Assembly (NCBI GenBank): GCA_021029095.1
Contig: JAJOHG010000002.1
Coordinates: 372,001-436,000, forward strand
From: Phellopilus nigrolimitatus
Lineage: Eukaryota; Basidiomycota; Agaricomycetes; Hymenochaetales; Hymenochaetaceae
Length of the DNA: 64,000 nt
Reading direction: 5' to 3'
The translations under genes were made by a program, and so were the position numbers. This document shows positions 23,601 to 35,307 of the stretch, in pieces. Below the pieces are notes generated by a model. The model was not told where the DNA came from and did no database searches. It was given only the letters and a program-made list of their open reading frames with translations. The first letter of the stretch is position 1. Every line of letters starts with the position of its first letter.

Positions 23601-25594
23601 TGAGTCAGCACGCGGACGTCCATTTGGTCTTTGAGTAGCACTCGAATTGCCGGAACTGTTGAGGTTGTTGAAACTAATGGACTTGGCAGGCTGGCTCGTC
23701 GTTCGCGTTCTTGCACTGAGCCGAATTTGAACAGGAGAATTCGACGGCGAACGTGATTGAGGTTGAGAGGCATCAGGATTGGTGTGAGAAGCATGCTCGT
23801 TATCATGTTGCTCGTGTCCTGATGAAGGCATATGTTCTCAAAAACTTGATCAAATTATCAGGTTTTTTTGTACTCACGGTCGCTTTCACTTTCGACAGAC
23901 AACGCAGGGCTTGCACGGCCGTGTCCGTTCTCTGAGCTAGAAAACGAACCTCCACTGTCTCGCCGCCGATGACTGAACGTCCGACTGTGTCCAGGCGACA
24001 GCCCAGGGGAGTTTGAATGGTGTCGATCCATATACGCACTCAAGGGCCGGTTCCAACCGCGTTCGAGCTCGTATTTCCGCTCGCCTTGAACACTATCTTG
24101 AGAGTTCATACTCTGGCTTGAGCTGGGACGTGAATCTAGCAAAACGAAAAATGAGATAAAACATAGGAAACCACGCTGTTAAATAGTTAAGACGTACGAG
24201 TAAAGTTCAATGACTCCATACTGCTATGCCTCGACAATGATCTTTCCCGAACGAAAGACGGCTTATTTCTCAGTTTGTCTGTCGAGACCATGTTACTTCG
24301 CAAAGTGAAAGGGACAGAAAGGGACGTACTGGACGAAGGTCCCGCGACAGGCGTCTTATTGTCTGCATGGTCGGTCTCCGATCCTTCGGTAGTGGTATCA
24401 ACTTTGACATCCTGGAACACTCGCTGCATGTCGGAGTCATCAATCATAAGATCTACATCAAAAGCACTTGTTGAGGGCACGTTATGCTATGTCAAACGAG
24501 ATAGCATACCTGAACCAATAAACTGTGACGGAAACTGTGAGAGGGACTGCCGCAAAGGCGTACTCGTCGCAGCGGGGATAGCATTTGCACTATTAGGCAG
24601 AAAGGCGTCATGTAAGTGGTCACCGTCGGGATTTGATGACCCTTCTGCATCAATTGACATGTCGGATCCTTAGAAACAGAATTTAATGTAAAGCTCTGCG
24701 TATTAAGACTATGAAAAGACAGACTGTCAACAGATGCACTGGTGCTGGTGCTTGCACCCATATTCGATCTCGTGAGACGTTCGCGCAGAGTGTCGTAAGT
24801 TGCAGCATGCGAGGACCTAAACGATTTCTCGGACGTCCCATTTGCAAGGCCAGACACTTATGACAGTTCAGAGATATCAATAGTTAGAATTGTAAGGCAA
24901 TAACTATGCACGCACTAGATGCCTTCTCCTTCTCATCGTCGCTCAGGCTCAGTCGCTTCGCCTTCATGCCTGCACGCAGCGCCGACATCTTGACCGGACT
25001 CTCCTCAACACCGCTCGAATCAATGCTGCTCCTCCGCCGTCGCTGCGACTTGACGGGTGTATCACCAGGCTCACGCAGTGCTCGGGCGAACAAGTTGGTC
25101 AGACTCGCACGCGCGACACTCTGTGGCGGCGACGGTGAAAATTGGTGCTTCGGATAAGGCGTCCCCGGTGCTGCTTTTGCGCTACCCACATCATCCACAT
25201 CGGGGTCCATGTCCATATCCGACTCTAACATCGAAACCGAGGGAGACGTGGGTCTTTGCGACGTGGTGGTCGAAGGCCTTGGCTTGGGTGTGGCTGATCC
25301 CGAGTCGCGAGAAAGGAGCGCGCGAAGGCGTGCAGCAGGTGTGTCCGCGGCAGGAGTGGACTGCGCCTGTGCAAAGGCGCTGAAGTTCAACGGTCCATCA
25401 TGTGAATCAAGAGTAATCTTCGACATGCCAAGACGCGGCGTGCTCTCGTTATCGTCGTTGTCGTCGTCGTTTACGGTATCGCGGTCATAGTAGTGGTTGT
25501 CGGTATGGATGCCGGAGTCGTCGATGGTGGCTGCAAGAGAGAAATTCTGGCGGCTCAAGCGAAGGCGAGCTGGTATCTGGAGATGACTGTCCAT
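20630..25594 (-). CDS. Large Ser/Pro-rich coiled-coil protein with C-terminal membrane segment
   Basis: Not firmly recognised; a spindle-pole-body (Cut12-type) or nuclear-envelope role is only a guess. Nine exons: 25594-24916, 24856-24710, 24668-24510, 24452-24198, 24135-23878, 23818-21346, 21273-21133, 21073-20978, 20906-20630; 1494 residues, every junction in frame. The N-terminus is RLRLSRQNFSLAATIDDSGI. Short blocks stand out from disordered Ser/Pro-rich sequence: ETPAARLRALL-like, LTNLFARALREPGDTP and DLMIDDSDMQRVFQDVKVD. A motif occurs twice, as IRVLDAFGKEI and IRILDTLGKEV. A coiled coil follows (ERKQALELLQKTIADLKSDF and REQRERLLSEIQELKANG). Near the C-terminus one transmembrane helix (AFWALVVMQIIIIIALYR) precedes LTTYIDPFYPELNLH and a Trp-rich tail. 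Confidence 0.85.
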
Positions 25595-26059
25595 CGGGTA
25601 TCGCGTTATAGATTGAGCAGGAGCTCAAATACTGCGACAACGCTTCTGAGCCACGAGGCGCTCATGACAAGAACACATTTGGCGCGTGCAAGTCGCGTTG
25701 ATGGCCTTGCATAACAACCACAAATAACGCAATCCTTTCCTTTTACATAAACACAACAAACACTGATCGAAAGTCCAAGATACATGTATATCTGATATTC
25801 CTTACCAGGAATTCGCTTGACCTTTGCTTACATATACCACCTGTACTTACTTTTCCTTCTTCGCGACAGCATACAGTGATTATCTATGGCACGACGCTTG
25901 TACAATCCTGATTTTCCCATACAGAATTCTCGCAGTTTCAATTACCCTATATTTAGGCGAATATAAAATACAACACAAAGTTACGAAGACAAATTGCCAA
26001 TGTCCAACCAATACTGACGCTCGTTACCACGTATTCAACAAAGCATCTACCGGCCACAT
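25595..26059. other. Intergenic, promoter of the 1494-residue protein gene
   Basis: AT-rich, no gene seen; it holds the 3' end of the Bax-inhibitor gene and the upstream region of the large protein gene. Confidence 0.45.
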
Positions 26060-27366
26060 TTACCGATCTTCGACATTGTTGAGCAGACGAAGGATATTGA
26101 TGACTAAAACAAAACATGTCAGAAATATGACCATTGTTGAACTGAACACTCAATTAGCTCACAAAGATTAATGAAGCTGAAGAAAACACCATCGTCATCA
26201 AGAATTGAATGTGTAGCGTGAACGTAATAACTCACTCAAGGTAGAGGCTGATAGCACCCAAAATAAATTCGTCGGGAGACAGCTTGTTCGAAATCATGTA
26301 CGTGTCATAGACAATATACCCGCTGAAGATGAGACATCCACCAATGGCGTAGATCAAGTCCATCGTCTTGCCAAATGGAATGAAGATGCCAACGAGACCA
26401 GTCATAACTGAAAACTCCGGAGTTAGAAAAAAAAACTGAGAGTTGACGAAGAGTTCAACACGTACGTAGAGCGAGAAGTGCCCCAAACAGCCATGGTCCC
26501 AGACCGGAAAAGTCATACTTCGACTGAAATGTAAAGAGCGTCAGGCCTGTGAAGACACCGAGCGTGATTATACTACACGATGATCGTCAATGCCTTTCCT
26601 TAAGTCCAATAGAGGAGATCAAAAAGACTCACAGAGCCTGAAGTATAACATCATTGTCATAGAATGCCATGACCACGCCCAGGGTGAAGGCCTCAAAAAG
26701 TGTGAAAATCGACAGAAGTATATAATTCGCCGGCACGCTGTGGCGTTTCCAGTACAAGAGGCCAAGAGTAACGAGCGTTCCGAACATTGGTACGTAGAAT
26801 GCCCAGATGCTTAGGGATATCGAAAATACAGCATTAGAAGGCAAAATAGGGGCCACGCATAAAAATAAATACGTACTGTGTTTGAACCCAGAAAATCGCC
26901 GACGGGGACTGCGAAATGCCTCCCCCGAAAATACATGTCGCCAACTGCCAGAAAATGCATAAATTAGCACATCGAATAAGACATGCTCAATGCTGAGCTT
27001 ACGATTTGACAAACTAGCATATTGACATCAGCATCAACAAGGTACTGTAACCACTTTAGAAACACTCACACAATATGCTATAAATCTTCCTGACAAATGC
27101 ATTCCTAATTTCTGGCGAGCTCTCAGACACGCTCACGCCATACTGGAACGTCTCGAGTCAGCCCAAGCTCGCCACACAAGACTTTCAGTGCACACCTTAA
27201 AATCGTCAGGAATGTCGCCGTCCGGCTGGTCGTAGATGGCATTCCCGCCTGTGCCTGCACTTGGTCCCGCCCGCGGACTGCCCAGCAATGGCTGAGCAGC
27301 CTCGTCCGTCGACGAATAGCTCTTGTTTGGTTGGTACGAAGGCGGCGGAGTCGAGTAGTTGCTCAT
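26060..27366 (-). CDS. Bax inhibitor-1 family protein (TMBIM/LFG-like)
   Basis: Multi-spanning ER/Golgi membrane protein of the BI-1/TMBIM family, associated with Ca2+ leak and resistance to ER-stress death. Nine exons: 27366-27196, 27142-27070, 27013-27003, 26944-26877, 26809-26633, 26572-26466, 26407-26236, 26176-26163, 26103-26060; 278 residues. The N-terminal cytosolic part is Pro/Ser-rich (STPPPSYQPNKSYSS). Family hallmarks are VRKIYSIL, the helices in WAFYVPMFGTLVTLGLLYW and LSIFTLFEAFTLGVVMAFY, then IYAIGGCLIFSGYIVYDTYMI and the C-terminal LRLLNNVEDR. Two micro-exons (11 and 14 bases) are needed to keep the conserved residues FCQI and FINL. Confidence 0.93.
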
Positions 27367-28521
27367 GGTCGTCGTAGTTCGAGAGAGAGAGATGAAGTTA
27401 CGGATGCGCGGTTAGCACCGGATCTATATACGGTTTTGATGACGCGATGCAATTCAGCAGTGCAACTCCCATCCTCAGGCTGACTCCTTTAACGGTAACC
27501 TCCTGTCTCTTTCTTTTGGATCCGTTCTCACAGGACTTCAACAAATCTGCAGAAATGAACAGAGACATACTGGAGGAACTGAAACTGAACTCTAGTCTGA
27601 TTCTTCGTAATTTCATTTTGCCTGCAAGAATTGGGCGCTTGAGAAGCCTCCCGAGAAGCCTTTGGTCATGCAAGACTCGGACAAGACTGTACTCCTATCT
27701 GGCTATCTAGATCCTCACGCATACTTGGTCAGTCTCCCTAAGCTAATCGCACAAGGGGGCAGACAAAAGAGGAGGACTCTTCAAATTCGATCTTTTTTCG
27801 GCGGGCTCTCCGGTTCTTGTGGCGACTTGTCATGGTATATAAACCCTAGCTAGTACGAGACTCACTCGGAAAGTATTAAGTTGGATGTATGATGGATCAA
27901 CTTGAAAGTTTAAAAGTTGAACGAGGCTGATGAGAGGTGTTTTCTCTTTTAGCAAGTCACACCCGTCGATGAGACATCGTGGTTAGTCAAAACAACTATC
28001 CTCATCTTTAGGAAAAGGCAACCTGCCCCGCCATCCGAGCAGTCGAATGATATTACTTGCCCAGAAATGCTTAGGGCTTATAGTTCGAAGTCTTTGCTAA
28101 AACAATCCTCGCTGCTACGTGTATGCTTACAGGAAGGATTGAAACTTAGATCTGGCTTAGCTTTGACTGTCTTTTTGATGTCTAGGAAAATGTGACAACG
28201 TCCGAGGTGCACTGACCTGCAAATCCGTGACAATGGGCTGTGAAGACTTCCAATGCTATCCTTGCTCTAAGTATCCAACATCTACCCCGCGAAGAGCTCA
28301 GAAACTCAATGACAAATGTTGCGCGGATTGCCATTTTTCACAAGAAAAGCGGAGCATAGCTATTCGATTTCCCCGTACGTTGTTCATCTCATTTCCCTGA
28401 ACTATTCCGTCGTTTCATGACAGTTCAAAGAACGCTCAACTATGGTCATAGTTCCAAATGCAACTCTGCACTCAAAAAACCGATGTACATCTACATCTAC
28501 ATGTGAACAACTAATAGAACA
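27367..28521. other. Intergenic region upstream of the Bax-inhibitor gene
   Basis: No supported gene. Open frames are short, overlap each other on both strands and show no family signature. Confidence 0.45.
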
Positions 28522-29465
28522 TCACTTCTCTTCCCCGAACCACCATCTCTCCATTGCCCAACTCCCCTTCTGCGCATCCGCATCGACACGCCCGAAATCG
28601 ACACGCCCGATAAAATACTTGCCCCTCAGAAGAAGGGGCATCCAGAGTTCGTCGTCAGGCCACATTTGTGTGAGCGGAATTTCCGGCGTAGCAGGATCGG
28701 GCGTCACCCCTTCACTTCGGTATGTCGGAGGAATGGCGAACCACTCTGGTAGCATCTCGTCAGTCCTAGAGTATATGTAAGTACGATCCATTCTAATATC
28801 TGATATGTTTCTTGTAAGGCAGGAGATCTCGGTCGTGCAAAACAAGCTCGTAGACGAGAATCAATAATAAGGCATGTAATGTACGCACTCAACGGGCTCG
28901 GCCTCATGTTCGTCTGCGCGGAACATGTGAACATAGTGACAATACTCCGTCGACGCGTTTACGAAAAGCAGGATGCCGCACGGCCTGAGATTTGCAGATA
29001 TCCCTGCCTCTTCCTAACAGATTTTAGATGCTCACGAAGGACTCTAAAAATTCTGCCATTCTGACTTTTGGCACATACCTTCAACTCCCGGGCAGCACCT
29101 TCCAGTGGCGTTTCCCCGGGTTCTACTTTCCCGCCAAAACCATTATACCTGTTGCAAGGGAACAAATTTATCGTTTCATAATAGACAGCTTCGACTGATC
29201 TAGAGGCCATCACTAACATGCCTTTTCCGAACCCTCGCTTTTTCATACCGAGAAGAATCTTCAGATTTGAAGTAAGTTGAACCAGGTCTTACAGCGTGTA
29301 CATCAACTTAAGCCAACGAACCATTCCTTTATTCTTGTCGAAAACAAAGGCATTTGTAAAGAGCTTAAGGGGTTGGAGGTCCCGCCAATTTGTGTCACCA
29401 CCAGAAAGTACTTCAACGAGATTCTTATCCAGTCCAGGCGGTGGTGGCCTCTTTGTTGTCATCAT
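28522..29465 (-). CDS. Nudix hydrolase, MTH1/NUDT1-like (oxidised purine dNTPase)
   Basis: Predicted to hydrolyse 8-oxo-dGTP and similar damaged nucleotides to monophosphates. Exons 29465-29322, 29258-29218, 29148-29079, 29013-28889, 28765-28522 give 207 residues. [13 protein letters not shown] and [12 protein letters not shown] match the MTH1 signature. The Nudix box is complete: [23 protein letters not shown], split by intron 3. The later block TDEMLPEWF...[13 protein letters not shown] also matches MTH1. Compared with animal MTH1 (156 residues) it has an N-terminal extension of about 30 residues and roughly 12 extra residues before MWPDD. The start is the first of two adjacent ATGs. The C-terminal [11 protein letters not shown] reflects a short tandem duplication in the DNA. 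Confidence 0.92.
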
Positions 29466-31054
29466 GAGCGGATCCTGAAGGTACAAAATCGGACTGGTGA
29501 AAGTTGCAGAAGGAGAACCGCCGCTTGCGATGATGATTCAAGAGAAGCAAACAAGCGACGCCAGATTCAGACACAGCCGAGTCACTCTTCCTCTCTGGAA
29601 TGAACCTTTACTTATGATGCTCCGTTCACCGCGCTCATACGCAGGCGAATGTGACTACCTATGTACATAGCTCAGCATACTCAGCTAGATTTCTTTAAAT
29701 TGTTATCGTCCATAATTACAACAAAGGAAACCAGACATGTCGCGTTTAAAGTTTATGAGTTGTTCGGCTCGTCAGAATCGCTTGAAAGCTCGTTTACCTG
29801 GGAGCTTCACAAGGGTCTCAAAAAAGGTGTTTCTTCCCTACTTGAATATGACATACATGATGCTTAAACCAGACAGAATTGCGAGTTGCTCGCGGGAAAT
29901 AACAGAAATATATAAAAAACATCCAGGTTACTTACATAACTTTCCCAACAGAGTGAAACCAAATTATTCAATGGCAGACGGCACATCTGCGAAGGGATCG
30001 CAAAAGAGTTCTAAAAGGGACGCGTGGAACAAGTCCGTAGGCAATTAAAAGTTAGAGCCGGAGAAAGCTCTATGTATATGGTGCAAACGATGCTCCGGAG
30101 ACTTTCAACATGCTTCAGAAGTCGCGTTGAGTCCTTCTAGAGAGTCTTGCAAAATCTACCTCGGGGCCTGATCTGCAAGTTTCAGAAGTGCAACGCGACC
30201 TAGTGTCGAGAGTTTCAGATAACGCGACGACTCTATTCCTTAAGTGCTCTGCAGAACACCGGGAACGATCAGTCGCGCATACAAAATTTGCGAGGAAGTC
30301 GCCGCGGTTGAATGCGTAGCAAAAAGCTTCCGACTCGCTCGACGTGCGTGTTGAGTGGCGGAGATCGTTCGCCCTAGCCGATCGTGTAATAAGAACGCTC
30401 TCCGGCTTGTTGAACGTCTCATAACGACTCATGCGTGTACAGAGAGTAAGTGATACAAGGTTTAAATGTCACGGACGGAGCGGCGTTCATGACCTCCGTA
30501 CGTCGGCCCCGAGAATACAGTGCTCCAGCTGGAGCTTAGAGTAGCCGTAGAATCGGACAAGACATAGTGGCATGCGCGAGAATGCAGACGCGAGACACTG
30601 ACTTGCGGCAGGGCTATGCTCGTAATCCGTGCGCGTCCAAGTCGAATGGACTGACTTGAAAACGCGAAGGTCGCAAATTGATTCCGATTCGCAGTTCCAA
30701 AATACTGAGAACAGAGAACCACAGGAGTACTTTCGTGCAGCACCATAAGTACCCGTACAAAGGGCGGGCAGTACTGGCATGTCGTAAATGATCGTGTAAG
30801 TTTTGAACGAATGACGGCCAACGCAGACAGGCAGCTAAAGCAAACAGACAGCCAATACAGAATAAGCCCAAACTCCATCGAAGGTCGATAATCCTCAAAA
30901 GAAAAACCTCATCGATGCGGAAAACAGACCTCGTCAGTACTGGATGGCGAAGAAGAACAGCACACGCGGACTCAGCGAGAGAGATGCGAATAATGGAATT
31001 AAATGCAAAATGATACAAAGCCCCCACGACCCAAGCGCATGCACCAAATCACAT
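29466..31054. other. Intergenic region between Nudix gene and uL11 gene
   Basis: No supported gene. A hydrophobic 137-codon frame at 30614-31027 (minus) has no homology I can recognise and abuts the uL11 3' end; I leave it out. Confidence 0.45.
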
Positions 31055-31666
31055 CTACTCGTCTGGCACCTCGATTTCCTCGCTGTCGATCGCTTCGATA
31101 ACGTCATGAGGCGGTTTGCCGTCTATGGTGCAGCCGACGCTCTGGGCGGTGCCGAGAATCTCCTTCACAGTCCCCTTGAGCTCTTTCGCAAGCGACTTCG
31201 AGCGCATGGTGCGAGCAATGTCAAAGATCTCGTCTAGAGGGATGTTACCGGCATGCTGGATGTTCTTCACCTTCTTGCGGTCGCGAGGGGGCTCCTTGAG
31301 AGCACGGATGACAAGGGAGGAGGCGGAGGGGACGACGGCGACTGTCGCCTGACGATTTTGGATCGTGAGTTGCACGGTGACCTTCAGGCCTTTCCAGGCG
31401 CCGGTCGCCTTCGCGATGTCTTCTCCGACCTTCTTCGGCGACTGCATATATGCATCATTCAGCATACGTAGAGAGCATAGAGAACGATGAAGCACGCACA
31501 AGACCAAGGGGACCGATTTTGGGTGCTAATGCTGAGGAGGCACCGACCTCACCACCCGTCGCACGGAGGTAAATGATTTTGATTTCATTCGGGTCCTACG
31601 GGTCCTTCAGTTAACTACGACGCTTCGCCGGACAACATGGCGAGCACGTACGAGCTTGGGTGCCAT
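31055..31666 (-). CDS. RPL12: 60S ribosomal protein uL11 (RPL12)
   Basis: Large-subunit stalk-base protein that binds the GTPase-associated region of 25S rRNA. Exons 31666-31652, 31595-31500 and 31441-31055 give 165 residues, exactly the usual length. The first exon is only 15 bases and codes for MAPKL. The next exon starts [18 protein letters not shown], and the last runs from [13 protein letters not shown] through [19 protein letters not shown] to the C-terminal [11 protein letters not shown]. An early intron just after the start codons is typical of ribosomal protein genes in fungi. It is divergent from the Pho80-like cyclin, 753 bp away. Confidence 0.97.
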
Positions 31667-32419
31667 TCTTGAAGGTCCGGAGGGGTCGTATAATGCGCAA
31701 CGCCGATACACACTACAAAACTATCTCTAACTCGAAAGCGTGACAATGCATGACATAATATAAAACTGTACAGTTCAAGCATTTGCCTTTTGCAGCCTCC
31801 AATTGGCGTTTTGACGCTAAGCGTCCACCTCTCGCACTCAAATCTAATAAGCGAGGATAAGGCAAGCCTCTCCTCTTGAATAAATAAATGAATTTTCATT
31901 ATCTCCAACTGGGATCGAAAAATAGCAAACCGCCAAATTACATAATGTGCACAAGAGAATTCAATCACGGCGTTGGTACAAAATCTCTTTCGTGAATGCA
32001 ATTTATTTTACATGTAGTCGGGTTTTAGTACAAAGACATCGAGAGTGAGCAAGCATTGGTAGCTACAGATGGGTGAATGCATCACTTCAAACCTGCTTCT
32101 AATATGCGATCGAAGCTTGTTGGATAGAAGAAATTATAGTTCGACTGCACGATTTCCCTGGGAGAAAAACTATGGCAAATACTATGGCAAATGTTCCAAA
32201 GAGGACGGCTGAGCAACTTACGCGAGAAGATAGTTTGAGCACTTAGAACACGCGTCCTAGACAGTAAACAAGCCACAAGATCGCGTCGGGCGCGACTGGT
32301 ACACACACGCTGCTTAGCAAATACCTTTCCACGCCCCTCCGCTCCTTCCTCTTTTGCCCGAGCTACTGTGTCCTTCCTTCCTCTGCCAGCCAGCACCACC
32401 TGCGACCCTGCGATGGTGC
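31667..32419. promoter_or_regulatory. Divergent promoter region, uL11 / Pho80-like cyclin
   Basis: 753 bp between two start codons on opposite strands. No gene inside. The side close to the cyclin gene is pyrimidine-rich (about 32326-32400), a usual feature of fungal transcription start regions. Confidence 0.5.
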
Positions 32420-33802
32420 ATGGAATCGCCTGGCAAGATCGAATTGCCCAGCGCATTCGAGCATGCAGACATCGACCATCTCGTTGTGCTCATAGCTGAT
32501 ATGCTGGATCGCCTGATGGAGCATAATGACAAGATTCCTCTTTCCCCGTGCGTCGTGACGGCATGCATGCTAAGTAGTACTCTAGTCTGACGGCCTGAGC
32601 AGGGAGTCGTTGACCCGTTTTCACTCGCGCTCGCCGCCTACTATATGCGTATTGGACTATTTACGACGTATTGTAAAGTATGCTAATATGGAGGTGAGTC
32701 GTGATGGAGTATATTCCCCAGTTATATATCTAATTGCTTTTTACGCAGAGGACATGTCTCCTCATCACCTTGCACTATATCGACCAGATCTGCGCGCGGC
32801 TCCCGCATTTTACGCTCTCCTCCCTCACCTGCCACCGCTTTATTATCGCCGCTACCGTAGTCGCGAGCAAGGCCCTCTGCGATGCCTTCTGCACCAACGC
32901 CCACTACGCCAAGGTCGGCGGCATCCGCGTCGGCGAGCTCAATATGCTGGAGCGGGAGCTCCTCGCAGCCATAGACTGGCGTCTCACGGTCCGTCCGCTT
33001 CATTCACTGTCCCTGCCAAACCACAAGACGCTCAGTACGCGCCAATGCAAATTATTAATAATAAAAAACGCTTGTTAAGAGCACGCGCGAGGTGCTGGAC
33101 GCATACTACGTCAACCTCGTCCGCACGCACAGCGCGGACGCGTACACGCTCGCCGCTCCGCCGCGCACGGAGAAGCCGACCTCCCCGGAGCTCCCTTCCG
33201 CGGACAGCGACATGGACAGCGCGTGCTCCGTATCGCCGCAGCCGGGCGACGTTGCGATGGGCGACCGCGAGATCGACAGGCCCGGCCACAAGGCTGCGGC
33301 GAACGGCGCACATGCGTTTGCGCAAGCCGGCATCACCGCGGCTGCGCTCCACCTGCCCGATGAAGCACACACGTTCGAGCCGTCTACTGTATTAATCAGC
33401 CACGCGACGCTCTCGCCGAAGCGATCGACCGGGCCCACGCTCGAGCAGAACATGGCGTTCGCAGCGCTCCGGGCGCCGGCGCCGGCGCCAGCGTCCACGT
33501 TGGCAGAGCCGGCCGCGCCGTCCTGCACAGCTTTCCCCGCCCAAACCGGAAACCGCTCGAATTCCTCGTCGGCGTCGACCGCGGACAGCGTGCGCACGCC
33601 GCCGGAGGGCTCGCCCGTGGGCGGTGTCGTGCACGCGGTGGCGGCGCCGCATCGCGAAAACGTGCAGAAGCGGACGGTGGAGCATGCGATTGGGGACGCG
33701 GGTTCGGTCGTAGACGACGATGTAGATTATGTCTGCCCGCGCCCGCGTACGCGGCCGCGGCTCGACTCCGTAGGCGCGGGCGGCGGCGGCGGCGGGGACT
33801 GA
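32420..33802 (+). CDS. Pho80-type cyclin (partner of a Pho85-like CDK)
   Basis: Regulatory cyclin expected to activate a Pho85/PCL-type kinase in phosphate or nutrient signalling. Exons 32420-32547, 32603-32693, 32749-32988, 33080-33802 give 393 residues. The cyclin box is clear: SLTRFHSRSPPTICVLDYLRR, YANMERTCLLITLHYIDQIC, LTCHRFIIAATVVASKALCD, YAKVGGIRVGELNMLEREL, WRLTSTREVLDAYYVNLV. The rest (about residues 175-393) is disordered, Ala/Pro/Ser-rich, ending in a glycine run. The start ATG at 32420 gives MESPGKIELPSAF; an in-frame upstream region lacks another ATG before a non-ATG codon at 32354. GC content rises sharply in the last exon. Confidence 0.93.
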
Positions 33803-34710
33803 AATTGATCGGTCGTGTCTGGCTGTTGGTGGCGTTTTGCTATGCGGGAGAATTTGTCTGATGTGCATTGATATCGACTTGCCTCTGGGACCGGTACATC
33901 CACGCGAAACGGCTGCGCGAAATAGCTGTTTTCCGCCCAGCCGAGAAAAAGCCGCCTCGGAATAATACGACACTGCAACAGCAAAACTGCGACACCAGAA
34001 CGCTTGGATGTGCGGACTAGACCGCGACGGGAGAAGGTCAGCCAGAGTCCACAAGAAACGCTACGATCTCGTGGTGAGCATAACAAGTACTGATGTATGT
34101 ATATTCCAAGCAGGCGCTGGCCCTCGCACAGACACGGCGGTCTCGCACTAGATGAATAGGAAAAAGAGCAGAAAAGGGGCGCGGGCTTGGACAGCGATAG
34201 AGCTTTCAGAGTCCACATTATTTTGGCATTTACCCTCCCTCCTCTCCGACCCGGCAAGATGCTCCGGCAGCAAGGAAAACACGGAAAGAACACTTGCTGC
34301 TTTATTCATGACACTACGCATTTTTTTTGTTCGATCACTACAAAACAATAATGCAGCATAGGCATAGTGTCCTTCACCCCGTGATTCAAGAGTATTGTAT
34401 GAAGGTGTTCGACTGCAACGCCTTCGTAGATGTCGAAAAGCGGCCCAAACGGCATTGCTTGCGACTCTCTTTCGCATTCCTACCCTCTTTCTGCGCCACA
34501 AAAGCAAAGCAAAATAAAAACAATAAAACAATAAAAATAGAATAGAGCATTCCCGACAAGCTAAACTACCCGCTGCCATGAAAAAAAAAAAATCTAAAAT
34601 ATTGGATTCGTTTGGAAGCCAGAATAAAAAGAGGCACTCGGAATTGTAGGTGCCGGTGCATATATGCAGCAGACGAACAAACTTTCTCGTAGACTGTTTT
34701 CTTTGTGAGA

Positions 34711-34760
34711 TACGTACGTACGTACGTGTGTGTGTGTGTGTGAGTGAGTGTGAGTGAGAG
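34711..34760. repeat. Compound microsatellite (CGTA)n(TG)n(GAGT)n
   Basis: Four to five CGTA units run into about eight TG units and then GAGTGAGTG repeats. Confidence 0.85.
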
Positions 34761-35239
34761 GTATTATGTGTCTCGAGCGCGTGCGCCGGGTCAGGGCGGG
34801 GCGCGTCGTCGTCGTCGTCGTCGTCGTCGGCGGCGGCGTTTTGGGATTGGGGTTGGGGGGTTATCTGCCCTGCGCGCCCGGGAGAATGCGAGTGTGTTGG
34901 TCTGTGGGAGACGTACGTGCGTGTACATGTACATGTACGTCGGTTGGGAGGAATAGCGCAGGCGTCGGGTATGGTTGTTGTTTGCGAAGATGGAAGTAAG
35001 CGGTGCACTGTGCATATGTATGCGTGTATGCGTGTGCCTGCCGAGAGCAGATGGACGTTGACTCGAAGTGTGCGTGCGTTGCGTTGCGTTGCGTGGGCAG
35101 GACGTCCGACGTTGGAAATCAGATCGATAATCCGAAATCCGAAATCGAGAAATAATTGCACACGGTGCACTGTGAGGCCGCGGGAGTTGGGACGGATTAT
35201 GATTTTTGGGATGTTCGCGGGACGGGTTGCTGGGGATTT

Positions 35240-35307
35240 GTCGTGTCGTCGTGTCGTCGTGTCGTGTCGTCGTGTCGCATCGCGTCGCATCGTGTCGCGT
35301 CGTGTCG
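35240..35307. repeat. Degenerate TCGTG/CGTCG repeat array
   Basis: A 68-base run made of imperfect GTCGTGTCGTC and GCATCGTGTCGCGTC units; low complexity, no reading-frame support. Confidence 0.75.

Noticed and set aside
24488..24509. A frameshift or 23-base intron in the 1494-residue protein
   Set aside because: The acceptor at 24453 gives a 57-base intron in the right phase, so no break is needed.
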